DNA of 64,000 nucleotides. It comes from Epiperipatus broadwayi (Eukaryota > Onychophora > Udeonychophora > Euonychophora > Peripatidae). The DNA is taken from the NCBI GenBank assembly GCA_028023455.1, contig JAQFVV010000043.1, positions 3,473,483 to 3,537,482 of the forward strand. Reading direction: 5' to 3'. Shown piece by piece: positions 24,360-35,659 of the stretch (position 1 is its first letter; each line of letters starts with the position of its first letter). The position numbers and the translations under genes are program-made. The notes beneath the pieces were generated by a model. The model had not been told where the DNA came from, made no database searches, and saw only the letters and a program-made list of their open reading frames with translations.

Positions 24360-24691
24360 AAACAGACAAAACTCTCCATGCAGTAGTGCCACTCAGTGCC
24401 AACCAGAGTAATCAATGGATGCCAAAAGGCTGGTGAATAAAATCCACACCTAGTGCCTACTCATCCAATATCCAGTGCTCTCAGATCTAAAGCTCCTCAC
24501 TGACAAAAGTCACAAGCCAGAAACTAGTCTGGGGATATTGGATGAGTAGGCACTAGATGGGAATTTTATGCACAAGCCTTCTGGCATTCATTGATTACTC
24601 TGGTTAGCACTGAGTGGCACTACTGTATGGAGAGTTTTGCCTGCTTTAATAAGTTATGTGCTAGCATAAGAAATGGTGATCATGTGATGTT
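24360..24691 (-). mobile_element. FB-1 foldback element, 14-bp TSD
   Basis: Inverse orientation: arms first (GACAAAACTCTCCATGCAG ... GTATGGAGAGTTTTGCC) and leader last (GGTGATCATGTGATG). TAGTGTTATAGTTA (24346-24359) and TAGTGCTATAGTTA (24692-24705) form the duplication with one mismatch. The HHR at 24494-24535 reads CTGACAA, so it should be inactive. Confidence 0.8.
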
Positions 24692-24705
24692 TAGTGCTAT
24701 AGTTA

Positions 24706-26090
24706 TGAATTTCAAACTCTGCTCTCTAATGAAACCTGATTTGTCTTTAAATAATATTTGCTCCAAGATGTCATTATTAAATTATATTTTGCTATGGATA
24801 AATGTAAAGTTAATGTAATGCATTGCCAGTACCATATTGAAAAATATTTTTGTGAAACTGAATGTCCATTAATAAATGTGTGTGCTTATATTGTCAGGAA
24901 ATCTTTTGCTTATAGAAATATTATTAAATGCTGTAAATGTAGTTTTATATTTGTTGTATTTTCAACAAATGGAGAAAATTTTCCATGCTTGCAGAATTGT
25001 ATCCTGATGAATGATGAATTTCCAGGATGAAGGATATTTAATAATTCACATTTTGGTAAACAGGTTATAATTTTAAATTATAATTTTAGACTTTTGTAAT
25101 TTATTGTGTTTTATTTATTTATATTATGCACTTGTGTCTGATGTTTTTATGCATTATTTATCAACTATAATATCCAGAACTTCATAGAATATTTGCTATT
25201 TATAATACTTTATCATTTTAAAATGTTGCTTTGTTCTTTATCACAAGTAATTTATCTATTTAAATGAATATGTTTATGCATAACCAGTGAAGATGTTGTA
25301 TATTCTTTTATTGTTTATTTTAGGCTATGTTTTATTAGGCCAGATTTAGTAAATAATTTTGTTATCAGTTTTCTACATCAGTTAATAATTATATTTGTGT
25401 AGGAGATGAAGCATTATCTCTTATTTTATTGTTTATGCTTATCTTGCTATTATATTTTCCAAGAGATAATACATTAGTCTCTCTCTTATGGATATTTATT
25501 TTGCTATCACATATATTTTATAAAAAGATTGTAGATTCTGTCTCTTATTGTAATATTTTTCATGAGTGATAATTTTGTGTTTCATATTTAGCATAAAAGC
25601 CTTATTTAAAGCAGCCCCTTATTGTTCTTAATATTTTTGGTGGTTCATTCTCATTTTTTTCATACGTTTAAAAACAAGAGTCCTAGCATACTTGTTTGCC
25701 CTAAAATGTAGATACTTCTTTTGAGTTCATTCCATCATTAGATTCATTGCCTTATATATCTTTTCCTCTCATATTTATTATATCATATACTTTGTATGGA
25801 GCCATGTGTGGTATACCACCTTGACTTTATTATTTTTGGCAATTGATATTGTTATTTGTTTTGAAGAACATCATTTTTTTCAGTTGCACTCTTGAATACT
25901 CTGAGTCTAGGTTAGAGATGGTTCTAATGTATAGGTACTTCTTGCTATGCTTTGCCAATGTTGCAGAACATAAAACTAATAGTTATTTATTTAAAAATTT
26001 AACATTATATTTATAGGCCTAAATAAGTAATATATATAATAATTAATAAAACAAGTTATAAATTTCATAACTTGCTTTTAAGTTTGCATT
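24706..26090. other. AT-rich spacer; one unrecognised open frame
   Basis: An open frame at 24758-25030 (90 codons, cysteine-containing, plus strand) shows no motif I recognise and starts close to the FB-1 flank; probably chance. The rest shows nothing. Confidence 0.4.
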
Positions 26091-26190
26091 TAAATGATCA
26101 CTAGATGGAGCTTACCAATAGCTCTAAACAAGCTTTGTTTTTATAAGTGCCAAAAGAGAAAAAATTCAAAATCTCTATCATTGATCTTAT

Positions 26191-26234
26191 CTCCAGACCA
26201 ATTGGTTTCGAGCTTATGGCTCACCTCAGTGGAG
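26191..26234 (-). ncRNA. Hammerhead relic, FB-2 type (A9 changed)
   Basis: On the minus strand: CTCCA / TGGAG stem I (five pairs), box CTGAGGT, stem II GAGC-CATAA-GCTC, GAAAC, palindromic stem III CCAATTGG and GTC. The last base of the CUGANGA box is U, not A, which should inactivate it. Confidence 0.6.
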
Positions 26235-26255
26235 GGCTAGTTTCTAGAGACCCAG

Positions 26256-26302
26256 TCCTCCACTGAGGTGAGTCATATGCTTGAAACCAATTGGTCTGTA
26301 GG
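26256..26302 (+). ncRNA. Hammerhead relic, FB-2 type (opposite arm)
   Basis: Same layout as 26191-26234 on the other strand; box CTGAGGT at 26263-26269, GAAAC, CCAATTGG, GTC. Stem I has one mismatch. Confidence 0.55.
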
Positions 26303-26932
26303 TAGGGTCAACAATAGAGATTTTGAATTTTTTCTCTTTCGGCACTTATAAAAACAAAGCTTGTTTAGAGCTATTGGTAAGCTCCATCTAGTGATCATAT
26401 ATATATATATATATATGTAATGTGCCAATGCCAAATTGGCACATGTATATAAAATAATTTTGTATAAAAATTATTATCAAAATCTTTCGGAAAAAAGAAT
26501 TTGAAAGTTACAATTAATTACTTTAAAGAGGGGAGAGGGAGTTTTCCTATAAAAAAAAACAAACTAAGAGTTTATAAAAGAAAGAGTGTTATTATTATAA
26601 ATTAAAAGTTAAAAATCTCTTTTCATTCCAGTTTAGTAGAATAAATGTGTATATATGTGCGATGGTAAATAGAAATAAATGTTAGCTCATTAATAAGATA
26701 AATGCATGTTAGAATAATATTAAAAAATAAATAAATATTGAAATGAAATGTATTTAAAAACGCAGTGGTGGACTACTAATTAAAGATATGAAAACAACAC
26801 GTTATAAAATAGCTACTACTAATCAAACAATCAATCAAAAAACATGTTGTCATAGGATTAGTTATCAAGGAATTTTGACAACACCTATTGCACTTATTCC
26901 CGGAGGATATAAAAATGAAAACAATTCACAGA

Positions 26933-26966
26933 TATAAATAGCTAGATTTTATCGGACATTCAGTTT
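26933..26966 (+). promoter_or_regulatory. TATA box plus TCAGTT initiator in the palindrome's left arm
   Basis: TATAAATA at 26933-26940 is followed 29 bases later by TTCAGTTTG with the initiator A at 26962. This is the usual spacing for an animal Pol II core promoter. The right arm holds the same pair in mirror position, reading outward-in on the minus strand, so transcription from both arms would converge on the loop. Confidence 0.5.
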
Positions 26967-27760
26967 GAGTTTGCAGTTTCAGTCTAGTTTTGCAGTGTCA
27001 GTCTTGTTTACAGAAATGCAGTGCTGAAAATCTTATGGAAATATACGCTCTTCCTTCAGCCCTTTGTCCAACAAGTGTCATCAAAACCTACCTGTGAAGT
27101 AATGTCTGCATAACAACTCGGAAATCCTCCGTCAAACATTCAACTGTTGCCAAGAAGAAACCAACGGATTACCATAAAATCTCTTCAATAAACGTCAAAA
27201 TCTAACCAGTTAGATATAATCCATCAGAAGCAGCAGAAGTAGCCAATGACAAGAAAAAAATCCTAGGTATATGTTTTATTATTATCATTTACACGTAGTA
27301 GTCACCACTGTAAACCATAAATATTCAAGATTCAAATTATATGAACTCTATCATACATAAAATGAGCTATTAATATGTGTGCGTGAGTTTCAAATGCTAT
27401 AAATGGTTTATTATTATGTTTGCGAATGTGAGATAATTTAAAATGTCAAAGATTATTTTTGCTTTTTTCATAAAATATACTATCATGTGTTAATTTAAAA
27501 ATGTGCGTGTGTTAAAATTGGATTTATAAAATGTTTATAATGCGTTTATGTTAGTTAGTAAATTATCTTTAAACTTAATTAATGTTGATTAAAATAAATT
27601 GTCTTTAAATTTAAACTTTATCTGTCGGTCAATTCTTTTTATCAATCTCTTCGTACCAATATTTTTCTACTGATTAAAATTAGACTGGGCTAGTTAAGGG
27701 AATTATTTCGAGCACTGGATTATGAGCCTACTACCCGAATATGTTAGTCTTCAGACTAGC

Positions 27761-27773
27761 TGGCACCCCGGGG
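27761..27773 (+). other. Possible LTR-element primer-binding site
   Basis: TGGCACCCCGGGG; the mirror copy on the minus strand (28116-28127) reads TGGCGCCCGGGG. TGG plus a GC-rich stretch is the form of a tRNA primer site, but no clear LTR end (CA) directly precedes it. Confidence 0.25.
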
Positions 27774-29474
27774 TTTACCCCGAAACAAATAAAGTATTTG
27801 GATAGTAGGGGTTTGAATCTAGCAGCCGAGATGGGCCATTGTTGATAGTTAAAGCTATCAATAAGATCTCCCATTTTGCTCAAACGTGCTGGTTCATTCA
27901 CGTAACCTTTATAAGATTATAAATGTATTATGAAGGAGTTTGAAACCGGCCAAAACTTATATACGTATAAGTAGGTGGTTTCAGCGGTTTGACCCGGTAC
28001 ATAAATGGCTTCATGTGGGAGATCTTATTTATAGCTTTAACTATCAACTATGGCCCTTCTCAGCTGCTAGATTCAAACCCCTACTATCCAAATACTTTAT
28101 TTGTTTCGGGGTAAACCCCGGGCGCCAGCTAGTCTGAAGACTAACATATTCGGGCAGTAGGCTCATAATCCAGCACTCGAAACAATTCCTTTAACTAGCC
28201 CAGTCTAATTTTAATCAGTAATAAAATATTGGTACGAAGAGATTGATAAAAAGAATTGACCGACAGATAAAGTTTAAATTTAAAGACAATTTATTTTAAT
28301 CAACATTAATTAAGTTTAAAGATAATTTACTAACTAACATAAACGTATTATAAACATTTTATAAATCCAATTTTAACACACGCATATTTTTAAATTAACA
28401 CATCATAGTATATTTTATGAAAAAAGCAAAAATAATCTTTGACATTTTAAATTATCTCACATTCGCAAACATAATAATAAAGCATTTATAGCATTTGAAA
28501 CTCACGCACACATATCAATAGTTCATTTTATGTATGATAGAGTTCATATAATTTGAATCTTGAATATTTACGGATTACAGTGGTGACTACTACGTGTAAA
28601 TGATAATAATAAAACATATACCTAGGATTTTTTTTCTTGTCGTTGGCTACTTCTGCTGCTTCTGATGGATTATATCTAACTGGTTAGATTTTGACATTTA
28701 TTGAAGAGATTTTATGGTAATCCATTGGTTTCTTCTTGGAGACAGTTGAACGTTTGACAGAGGATTTCTGAGTTGTTATGCAGACATTACTTCATAGGTA
28801 GGTTTTGATGACACTTGTTGGACAAAGGGCTGAAGGAAGAGCGTATATTTCCATAAGATTTTCAGCACTGCATTTCTGTAAACAAGACTGACACTGCAAA
28901 ACTAGACTGAAACTGCAAACTCAAACTGAATGTCCGATAAAATCTAGCTATTTATATCTGTGAATTGTTTTCATTTTTATATCCTCCGGGAATAAGTGCA
29001 ATAGGTGTTGTCGAAATTCCTTGATAACTAATCCTATGACAACGTGTTTTTTGATTGATTGTTTGATTAGTAGTAGCTATTTTACAACGTGTTGTTTTCA
29101 TATCTTTAATTAGTAGTCCACCACTGTGGTTTTAAATACATTTCATTTCAATATTTATTTATTTTTTAATATTATTCTAACATGCATTTATCTTATTAAT
29201 GAGCTAACATTTATTTCTATTTACCATCGCACATATATACACATTTATTCTACTAAACTGGAATGAAAAGAGATTTTTAACTTTTAATTTATAATAATAA
29301 CACTCTTTTTTTATAAACTCTTAGTTTGTTTGTTTTTTTTATAGGAAAACTCCCTCTCCCCTCTTTAAAGTAATTAATTGTAACTTTCAAATTCTTTTTT
29401 CCGAAAGATTTTGATAATAATTTTTATACAAAATTATTTTATATACATGTGCCAATTTGGCATTGGCACAATAT

Positions 29475-30180
29475 ATATATCTTCTAGCATTGATTTCACT
29501 ACTGGATTGGCCAGTCATGCTTAGTTTAAATGCACTCATTGTTATGACATTGCCATAGTATGATTGCTATGTAAAAATGTAGAACCTTATAATAATGTCC
29601 ATGTTTAATAAAAAGCCTTTATCAGTCAGACAAATTCACAATAGTCAATGACCATTTAATTTGTAAATTTATTTATTTATTATCATAAGCTGTTATTTGT
29701 CCTATGCAGTACAGTTGTATTATATAGTGTTTGAATAGTTTAATTTGAAGATTGTAGATTTCCAAAATTTTTGTTTATTTGATCATCCTTATTCGTTATG
29801 TTTTATTGTTAAATTTGTGTATAGTTTTGATGTCATCTCAATCACCTGTCTTATTCAGAAATCTTAACAATATATAATTAATGTTGCAATTATATTTTAT
29901 TTTAGTCATTAAGAATATAAGAATACATGGTCGTAAAATTGAAGATAATAATCACTTTGTTAGACTGATGCTCAGATGTTAAGAATGCATCTAAGAAATA
30001 AAACATTCATCTTCTTAATTTTAAACGATCATTTTAATTCATATGCTATTATTAAAAAAAGACTGCTTTTGTAATAAAATTATCATCTGCTTATTCGTAA
30101 GATTGTAATTGATTATCTATTACAAATTTAATGCTTAAATTATTTATCTTAAATTTACAAGAAAGATTTGGTATCAGTTG
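29475..30180. other. AT-rich spacer, no gene seen
   Basis: Nothing recognised. Confidence 0.5.
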
Positions 30181-30182
30181 TT

Positions 30183-30575
30183 AATCATCATCATCATCAT
30201 CATCAACAACCATTATCAGTCTACTGCAGGATAAAGGTCTCTCCAAGTTCAATCCATCTTCTCTGATCTTTAGCTTCTCCACATCACCCCTATACACTTT
30301 CTTATTTCATCCATCCATCTCACATGTGGTCTCTTTCTGGGTCTTTCAAAATCTCTTGGAATCCAGTTTAAGATTTCAATTATCCATTTATTATCATTTC
30401 TTCTAGCAATATGTCCAGCCCAACTCCACTTCAGTCTTTTAATTTTTTCAATGAGGTCAGTAACACCTGTTTGTTCTCTTGCCCATATATTGCATTTTCG
30501 ATCTCTTCTTGTTACTCCCAGCATGCATCTCTCCATAGGATATTTGAAGTGGACATAAAATCCCTTATCCATTCC
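30183..30575 (-). mobile_element. LINE 3'-end fragment with open C-terminal frame
   Basis: The plus strand starts with (ATC)n, the complement of the family tail. The minus-strand frame, open for 100 codons, reads MERCMLGVTRRDRK, then REQTGVTDLIEKIKRLKW, SWAGHIARRNDNKW and RPRKRPHVRWMDEIRKC. This is the conserved C-terminal part of APE-type LINE polyproteins. The RT is absent, consistent with 5' truncation at insertion. It is the best preserved 3' end of the five copies in this window. Confidence 0.85.
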
Positions 30576-30579
30576 TGAT

Positions 30580-31432
30580 ATTCAAATGCTATCCTAGTAA
30601 ATTATTTTTATTTTAAATTAAGAGTTTCTATGTATTTTATTTTAATTAAAATATTTTTTTAAAATTTGTTACTATTATTGTTATAAATTAGGTAGACATT
30701 ATCTTAGCGGCAAGAGTATGTCTCCTCATATTTTCACTAGGATGTCACTCATTGTTTAATAATTCATAAATAAAATTAAAGTGAGAATTTTAAGATTAAA
30801 AATATCTAATAGAGAATTCTGAGATCTTATTATTATAATTAATGATCAAAAGAAATTGTTTTTGGTAAAAAAAATTATTTTGAAAAATGAAGTGGCACAA
30901 ATAACACCTAAGAAACATTATTATCCTTTATCAAGAATTTTGGAATTGTGGATCATATCATTGCAATGAAATGTTGAGAATAGTGATTGTGAAATGTTTA
31001 ATTATATGGTGGGGGGAGGGGTATAAAATGTTATGACAAAGAATATATTATAATCTAACTAATATTTGGTATATGCTTTCAATATTAAAAGCATTTGTAG
31101 TTTATAAGAGTGAGTTGAGAGTTCTCCTTTTAAAATTTATTAAATGTTAATTAATATATAGGGGTTCAAATTCAGACTTTTACATGACCCTCAATTCTCC
31201 AAGCCATCTCATATTGCTGACCCATGGTATTAAATTATATAAATGTTAATTAGCATATTACAATGCTTTAGTTATTATTATTCTTACTCCTATGGTTCTT
31301 TGATTATATCATATATGGGAACCTTGAGTTTAGCCTAGATCATCATATTCATTTAAGGTGAATCATGTTATTTGGTAGATATATGTCTATTACTTCATTG
31401 TACATTTTGATTTCTTTAGCTTATAATATATA
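30580..31432. other. AT-rich spacer with an FB-4 terminal fragment
   Basis: At 31158-31230, TAATATATAGGGGTTCAAA, CAGACTTTTACATGACCC and CATCTCATATTGCTGACCCA match the outer end of FB-4. A G-rich patch lies at 31010-31022. Nothing else recognised. Confidence 0.5.
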
Positions 31433-31478
31433 TAAATGATTTTTTTTGGGTAAAAATCGTGTGTTATTTTCTATTATA

Positions 31479-31520
31479 TACCGATATTTCAATGAACTAG
31501 CATCCGCCATTGTTAAGGTA
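31479..31520 (-). ncRNA. Decayed hammerhead in PLE 5' pseudo-LTR
   Basis: Stem I TACC/GGTA (four pairs) and GAAATATC with minimal stem III are present. The box that should read CUGANGA reads TTAACAA. The mirror copy at 34404-34445 reads TTGACAA and has AAAA for GAAA. All differences from the consensus are transitions. Confidence 0.45.
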
Positions 31521-32219
31521 AACTCTTGAAAGAAAATTTGTTCAATCTCAAACTGTAACATGACTGAGTGTGAGATGAAGCATGCAAATCAGTTTGAAAT
31601 AGTTTAGTATTCAGATTATGCGGTTTATCAAAATGTATATTTCTCTTAGTTTTACCACCCATTAATTTAAAATCAATATTAGAAAACATAGATAAAATGA
31701 GGTTTCCATATGGCTGGAATACATTGTGCTTCATCAGCCCTATTTAAACCAGTAGATCTCTTTAATATTTCAACTGACTCTCTCATGGTTCTCATATCAT
31801 ATCTCTCCAAATTAGCAAGCATTTTTGCATTGTCAAAGTCAGGTTTGTGACCAATTTCTAAAAAATGGGAAGTAAAAACTGATGTGTTAATTTTTTGATC
31901 AAAAGCATTTTTATGTTTTTTAATTTTGACATTTATTCATCTATTAGACTGACCCACATAGCTTCTTGAGCACTGTAAACATGGAATTTTGTAAACTCAT
32001 TGGTGTTCCAAAAATATTCAGTCTTTAGGTTTATTTAAAAAAATCACCAATTTTTTGCCAGTAGAAAAAGTAGTCTTTATATTAAAACAAGATAGTCTTC
32101 TACTGATTTTATCAGTAACCCCTTTAATATAAGGTAAAATTACTCTATTAAAAGAGGAATTGTCAATTCCATCAACTTTTTTCCATTTAGTATTAATGCT
32201 ATATAAAGCCTTACATGTT
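31495..32219 (-). pseudogene. Inverted PLE endonuclease copy (5' pseudo-LTR)
   Basis: Minus-strand translation gives the RT-to-endonuclease linker (PYIKGVTDKISRRLSCFNIK), then CSRSYVGQSNR within the GIY-YIG domain, then KKHKNAFDQKIN, HFLEIGHKPDFDNAKMLAN and a tail ending FNIDFKLMG-like, with several stops. It is the mirror of 33770-34400. Confidence 0.75.
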
Positions 32220-32223
32220 CTTT

Positions 32224-34228
32224 GGTCTATTTTTGATAAAATTGTTTACTTTCGATCTATTAAAGATTCAGAATTTAAAACTTTTAAACAAAAAAAGAAA
32301 TTTGCTTTATTAATAAGTACAAAGGAAAAACAATTTACTAAAAATACTGTGAGTAATTTACATGTAAAAATATTATCCCATGTCAACTTTCTTCTGTTGA
32401 AATTTCTCTGTTGGAAAAAGGTTTTAATTATGCACTGGCTCCAAAACGTGTTCCAGTTGAAAATATTATATGCAATACAGATTCTTCATTAAAAAATATT
32501 GACTTACACACAGCTGATCTTATTAGATTTGAAGTTTGTGATGTCTTAAAAAAATATGAAACCACCAAAAAATAATTTATCTAAAGAAAAATTTATTGCA
32601 CTTTAAAATTTAAAAAAAGATGATTCTATTGTTGTTATTCCAGCAGATAAAGGGAATTCGACTGTTGTACTTAATCGTTTAGATTATAATAATAAAATTG
32701 TAGATTTATTAAATGATGGAACTTATAAAAAGATTATTAGAGATCCTCTGACATATTTAGAAAAAAAGACAAAATGTTTAATTAAACATTCTAATATAGA
32801 TGAAGATATGACATTTAAAATTTCTCCAAGAGAAGGTACTTCATTATATTCTAAATTTTATGGCTTGCCTAAAATTCATAAATGTGAGATACCATTGCAA
32901 CCTCTTGTGTGTGCTATAGGTTCTCCCTCACATGATGTGGCTCGATATTTAACCCAATGGTTACAACCATTGACAGACAAGATTTCATCAAGAATTAAAA
33001 ATTCAAGTCATCCTTATTTCTGTAATTAAAAACTTAAAACTAACTGGAAGTGATTTATTGGTTAATTTTGATGTTTCTTCTATGTTTACTAATATTTCTG
33101 TTAAAGAAGCATTATGTATAATAGCACAATACAATGATTTACCCAATTTTATTATTCTATTAACGTTCCATTAGTGAAGCATTGACTTGAAAATACATTT
33201 TTTGGTTATAATTCTCAAATGTTTAAACAAATTAAAGGATTTTCTATGGGATCTCCACTGTCACCTGTAATTGCTAATTTTTTTATGGATAATTTTGAAA
33301 GTCAAGTATTATGTGCAGCTACCAAAAAACCTTCTATTTGGCTTAGATACGTGGATGATACATTTGTTATATGGCCTCATGGCATTGATGCCTTAAATTC
33401 TTTTCCGTTTTTATAAATAATTGGCATCCAAATATTGAATTTACTATGGAAGTAGAAAATAACAGATCACTTTCTTTTCTAGATGTTTTTATTACAAGAA
33501 AATGTGATGAAACATTATCAATATCAGGTTACAGAAAATCCACTCATACAAACAGATATCTTAATTTTATTTCTCATCATCATCCTGCTCAAATTTTTTC
33601 TGTAGCAAAAAATCTTCTGACTAGAGCTTATAATTTATCTGATAAAGAACATCTTACTCAAGAAATAGAACTTACAAAAAATATTCTACTTTCTAATAAT
33701 TATAATAAAAACATCATATGTAAGGCTTTACATAGCATCAATACTAAAAGGAAAAAAGAGGATGGAATTGACAATTCCTGTTTTAATACAGTAATTTTAC
33801 CTTATATTAAAGGGGTTACTGATAAAATCAGTAGAAGACTATCTTGTTTTAATATAAAGATTACCTTTTCTACTGGCAAAAAATTGATTTTTTACATAAA
33901 CCTAATGACAGAATATTTTGGAACACCAGGAGTTTATGAAATTCCATCTTTATAGTGTTCAAGAAGCTATGTGGGTCAGTCTAATAGATGAATAAATGTC
34001 AGAATTAAGGAACATAAAAATGCTTTTGATCAAAAAATTAATACATTAGTTTTTACTTCCCATTTTTTAGAAATTGGTCACAAACCTGACTTTGATAATG
34101 CAAAAATGCTTGCTAGTTTGGAGAAATATGATTTGAAAACCATGAGAGAGTCAAATGAAATATTAAAGAGACCTACTGGTTTAAATAGGGTTGATGAAGC
34201 ACAATATATTCCAGCCATATAGAAACCT
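32224..34228 (+). pseudogene. Penelope-like reverse transcriptase with GIY-YIG endonuclease
   Basis: Motifs in order: LEKGFNYALAPKRVPVENII (about 32406-32470), VVIPADKGNSTVVL (about 32630), FYGLPKIHK (32844), LVNFDVSSMFTNI with the first catalytic Asp (about 33060), GFSMGSPLSPVIANFFMD (33238), WLRYVDDTFVIWPHG with the catalytic YVDD (33339), LSFLDVFITR (33470), YRKSTHTNRYL, then the endonuclease with GVYEIP (33931) and SYVGQSNR (33965). RT and endonuclease order is that of EN-positive Penelope-like elements. At least five frameshifts or stops (near 32370, 32575, 33030, 33170, 33415, 33953) make it non-coding. The N-terminal part is missing, replaced by the inverted 3' segment. Confidence 0.92.
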
Positions 34229-34403
34229 CATTTTATCTATGTCTTCTAATATTAAGCTTTAAAGAAACCATAATACTAAGAGAAATATACATTTTGATAA
34301 ACCGCATATTTGAATACTAAACTATTTCAAACTGATTTTCATGCTTCATCTTGTACTCAGTCACATTATAGTATAAGATTGAACAAATTTTCTTTCAAGA
34401 GTT

Positions 34404-34445
34404 TACATTGACAATGGCGGATGCTAGTTCATCAAAATATTGGTA
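34404..34445 (+). ncRNA. Decayed hammerhead in PLE 3' region
   Basis: Box TTGACAA, stem II region GATG/CATC, AAAA for GAAA, then TATT and GGTA pairing with TAC upstream. Mirror of 31479-31520. Predicted inactive. Confidence 0.4.
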
Positions 34446-34499
34446 TATAATAGAAAATAACAAACGGTTTTTACCCCCAAAAATCATTTATCCACATCA

Positions 34500-35555
34500 T
34501 ATAAACGTGAAAACATTATATATATAATACAGAAAAGTTCTTTTTGGCAACTATTGATTTTTGTTCTTTTCAATGTGTTGGAACTATTTTACAATTTAAA
34601 TCTACATTGCATACATAACCAACATCTATCTTTTATATAAAATTAACTAGAACTTATTAAAACAATAATACAATATGTACATGGAAATAAGAAAAAAACT
34701 GTATATTTGATGTTCCATATATATATATACACACAATTATGTTTGTTGTAGTTAATGTAATTGAAGTTCTTTAATATAGTTTAAAGGTTTTATATTTTTT
34801 TACCCAGTCTATTTTTTGGCCGTATTTGAAATATTGAAATAATGAATATAAAACGCAGATTTATCATCTCTTCCATTAATTGTATTATATATATATATTA
34901 TTTTCTACTTTTTAGTATTGTATAACATTGAAATATTGAAAAGAGTTTTCAAGGAATTATTCAGTTTTAAATTACAAGGAATAATCGATAGACATTTATT
35001 AACAACAATCTTATACATAAAATTAAAATTTGTACTAATTTTTGGTTAAAATTGTTTGCAAACTTTAAAAAAAAAAGTCTTATTATCTGGAATATCATAT
35101 TTCAATTAAATCAGAAATTGAAAGTGAAAGAAAATTTAGTTACAAAATTTTATAACATCAGAGTAAAAAAGAGAGTTAAATAAAGGTATATATAAAAACA
35201 TATCACATATACATACATTTCAAATTAAAATAAAAATGAGATTAAAAATGAAAAAAAAAAACATATGCGCATTATTGAGCATATATAAATTAGTACAACA
35301 CATATATAAAAAAATGAAAATCATTCCTATTTAATTACATACTTATAATGGGCTTGATAAATACATTTCAGAGTTAAAAAATAAAATAGCTAAATACAAA
35401 TTTTTATAAATATTGGTATATAGACGAATGATGGGGGGGAAGGGTCAAATATATTTGCAAAGAAAAATTAAGAAGGAAAAATTAGTGAGTGCAAAGAAAA
35501 AAAATTGATATTTATGTGTGACGACTTATTATAATTATCTTCAAGGTTAAAAATA
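34500..35555. other. AT-rich spacer, no gene seen
   Basis: Short TA runs at about 34718-34735 and 34888-34898; a G run near 35432-35439. Nothing else recognised. Confidence 0.5.
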
Positions 35556-35659
35556 GTCAAGCGTTGGTAGTCGAATGGTCAGCCTTACAAAGCAGTTGTC
35601 ACGGGTTCACTTCCCGGTCTCCTGTGCTTCGACACATGTAAAAAAAAAAAAAAAAAAAT
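35556..35659 (+). mobile_element. SINE-B copy with long poly-A end
   Basis: A-box-like GGTAGTCGAATGGTCAGC, B box GGTTCACTTCC, tail TTCGACACATG and then A19. No TSD found. Diverged from the 7.1-kb copy in the 5' half. Confidence 0.75.

Larger units (their letters stand above)
26094..26398. mobile_element. FB-2 foldback element with two opposed hammerhead relics
   Basis: Nearly complete inverted repeat: ATGATCACTAGATGGAGC at the left end and GCTCCATCTAGTGATCAT at the right end, with only about 20 bp (near 26236-26255) as loop. Each arm has a hammerhead with perfect or near-perfect stem II and a palindromic stem III, but with the core box reading CTGAGGT. The 3.05-kb palindrome begins 22 bp further on. 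Confidence 0.8.
26421..29470. mobile_element. 3.05-kb palindromic element with 1.45-kb arms
   Basis: Left arm 26421-27873 and right arm 28016-29470 are reverse complements over their whole length with a few percent mismatch; loop 27874-28015. The ends are TGTGCCAATG and CATTGGCACA. No long frame. Each arm contains, in outer-to-inner order, a TATA box with initiator, an AATAAA and a TGGCACC/TGGCGCC motif that could be a tRNA primer site. One possibility is an inverted dimer of an LTR-type element; another is a large foldback transposon. Insertion is into a TA repeat, so no TSD can be called. Confidence 0.85.
31433..34495 (+). mobile_element. Penelope-like element with inverted 3' end at its 5' side
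   Basis: The region 33720-34495 (RT thumb, endonuclease and 3' end) is repeated in inverse orientation at 31433-32219, directly upstream of the RT coding region. The two outer ends (GATTTTTTTTGGGTAAAAA and its mirror near 34475) face each other. Inverted or tandem pseudo-LTR arrangements are a known property of Penelope-like elements. Divergence between the arms is around ten percent by eye. The coding parts are broken. TSD not clear. Confidence 0.85.

Noticed and set aside
24758-25030. 90-codon cysteine-containing open frame
   Set aside because: No pattern match, no splice or promoter context, and its frame starts just beyond an FB-1 insertion.
27940-28137. 65-codon open frame near the centre of the large palindrome
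   Set aside because: It spans loop and arm, has no motif, and the mirror arm does not preserve a comparable frame.
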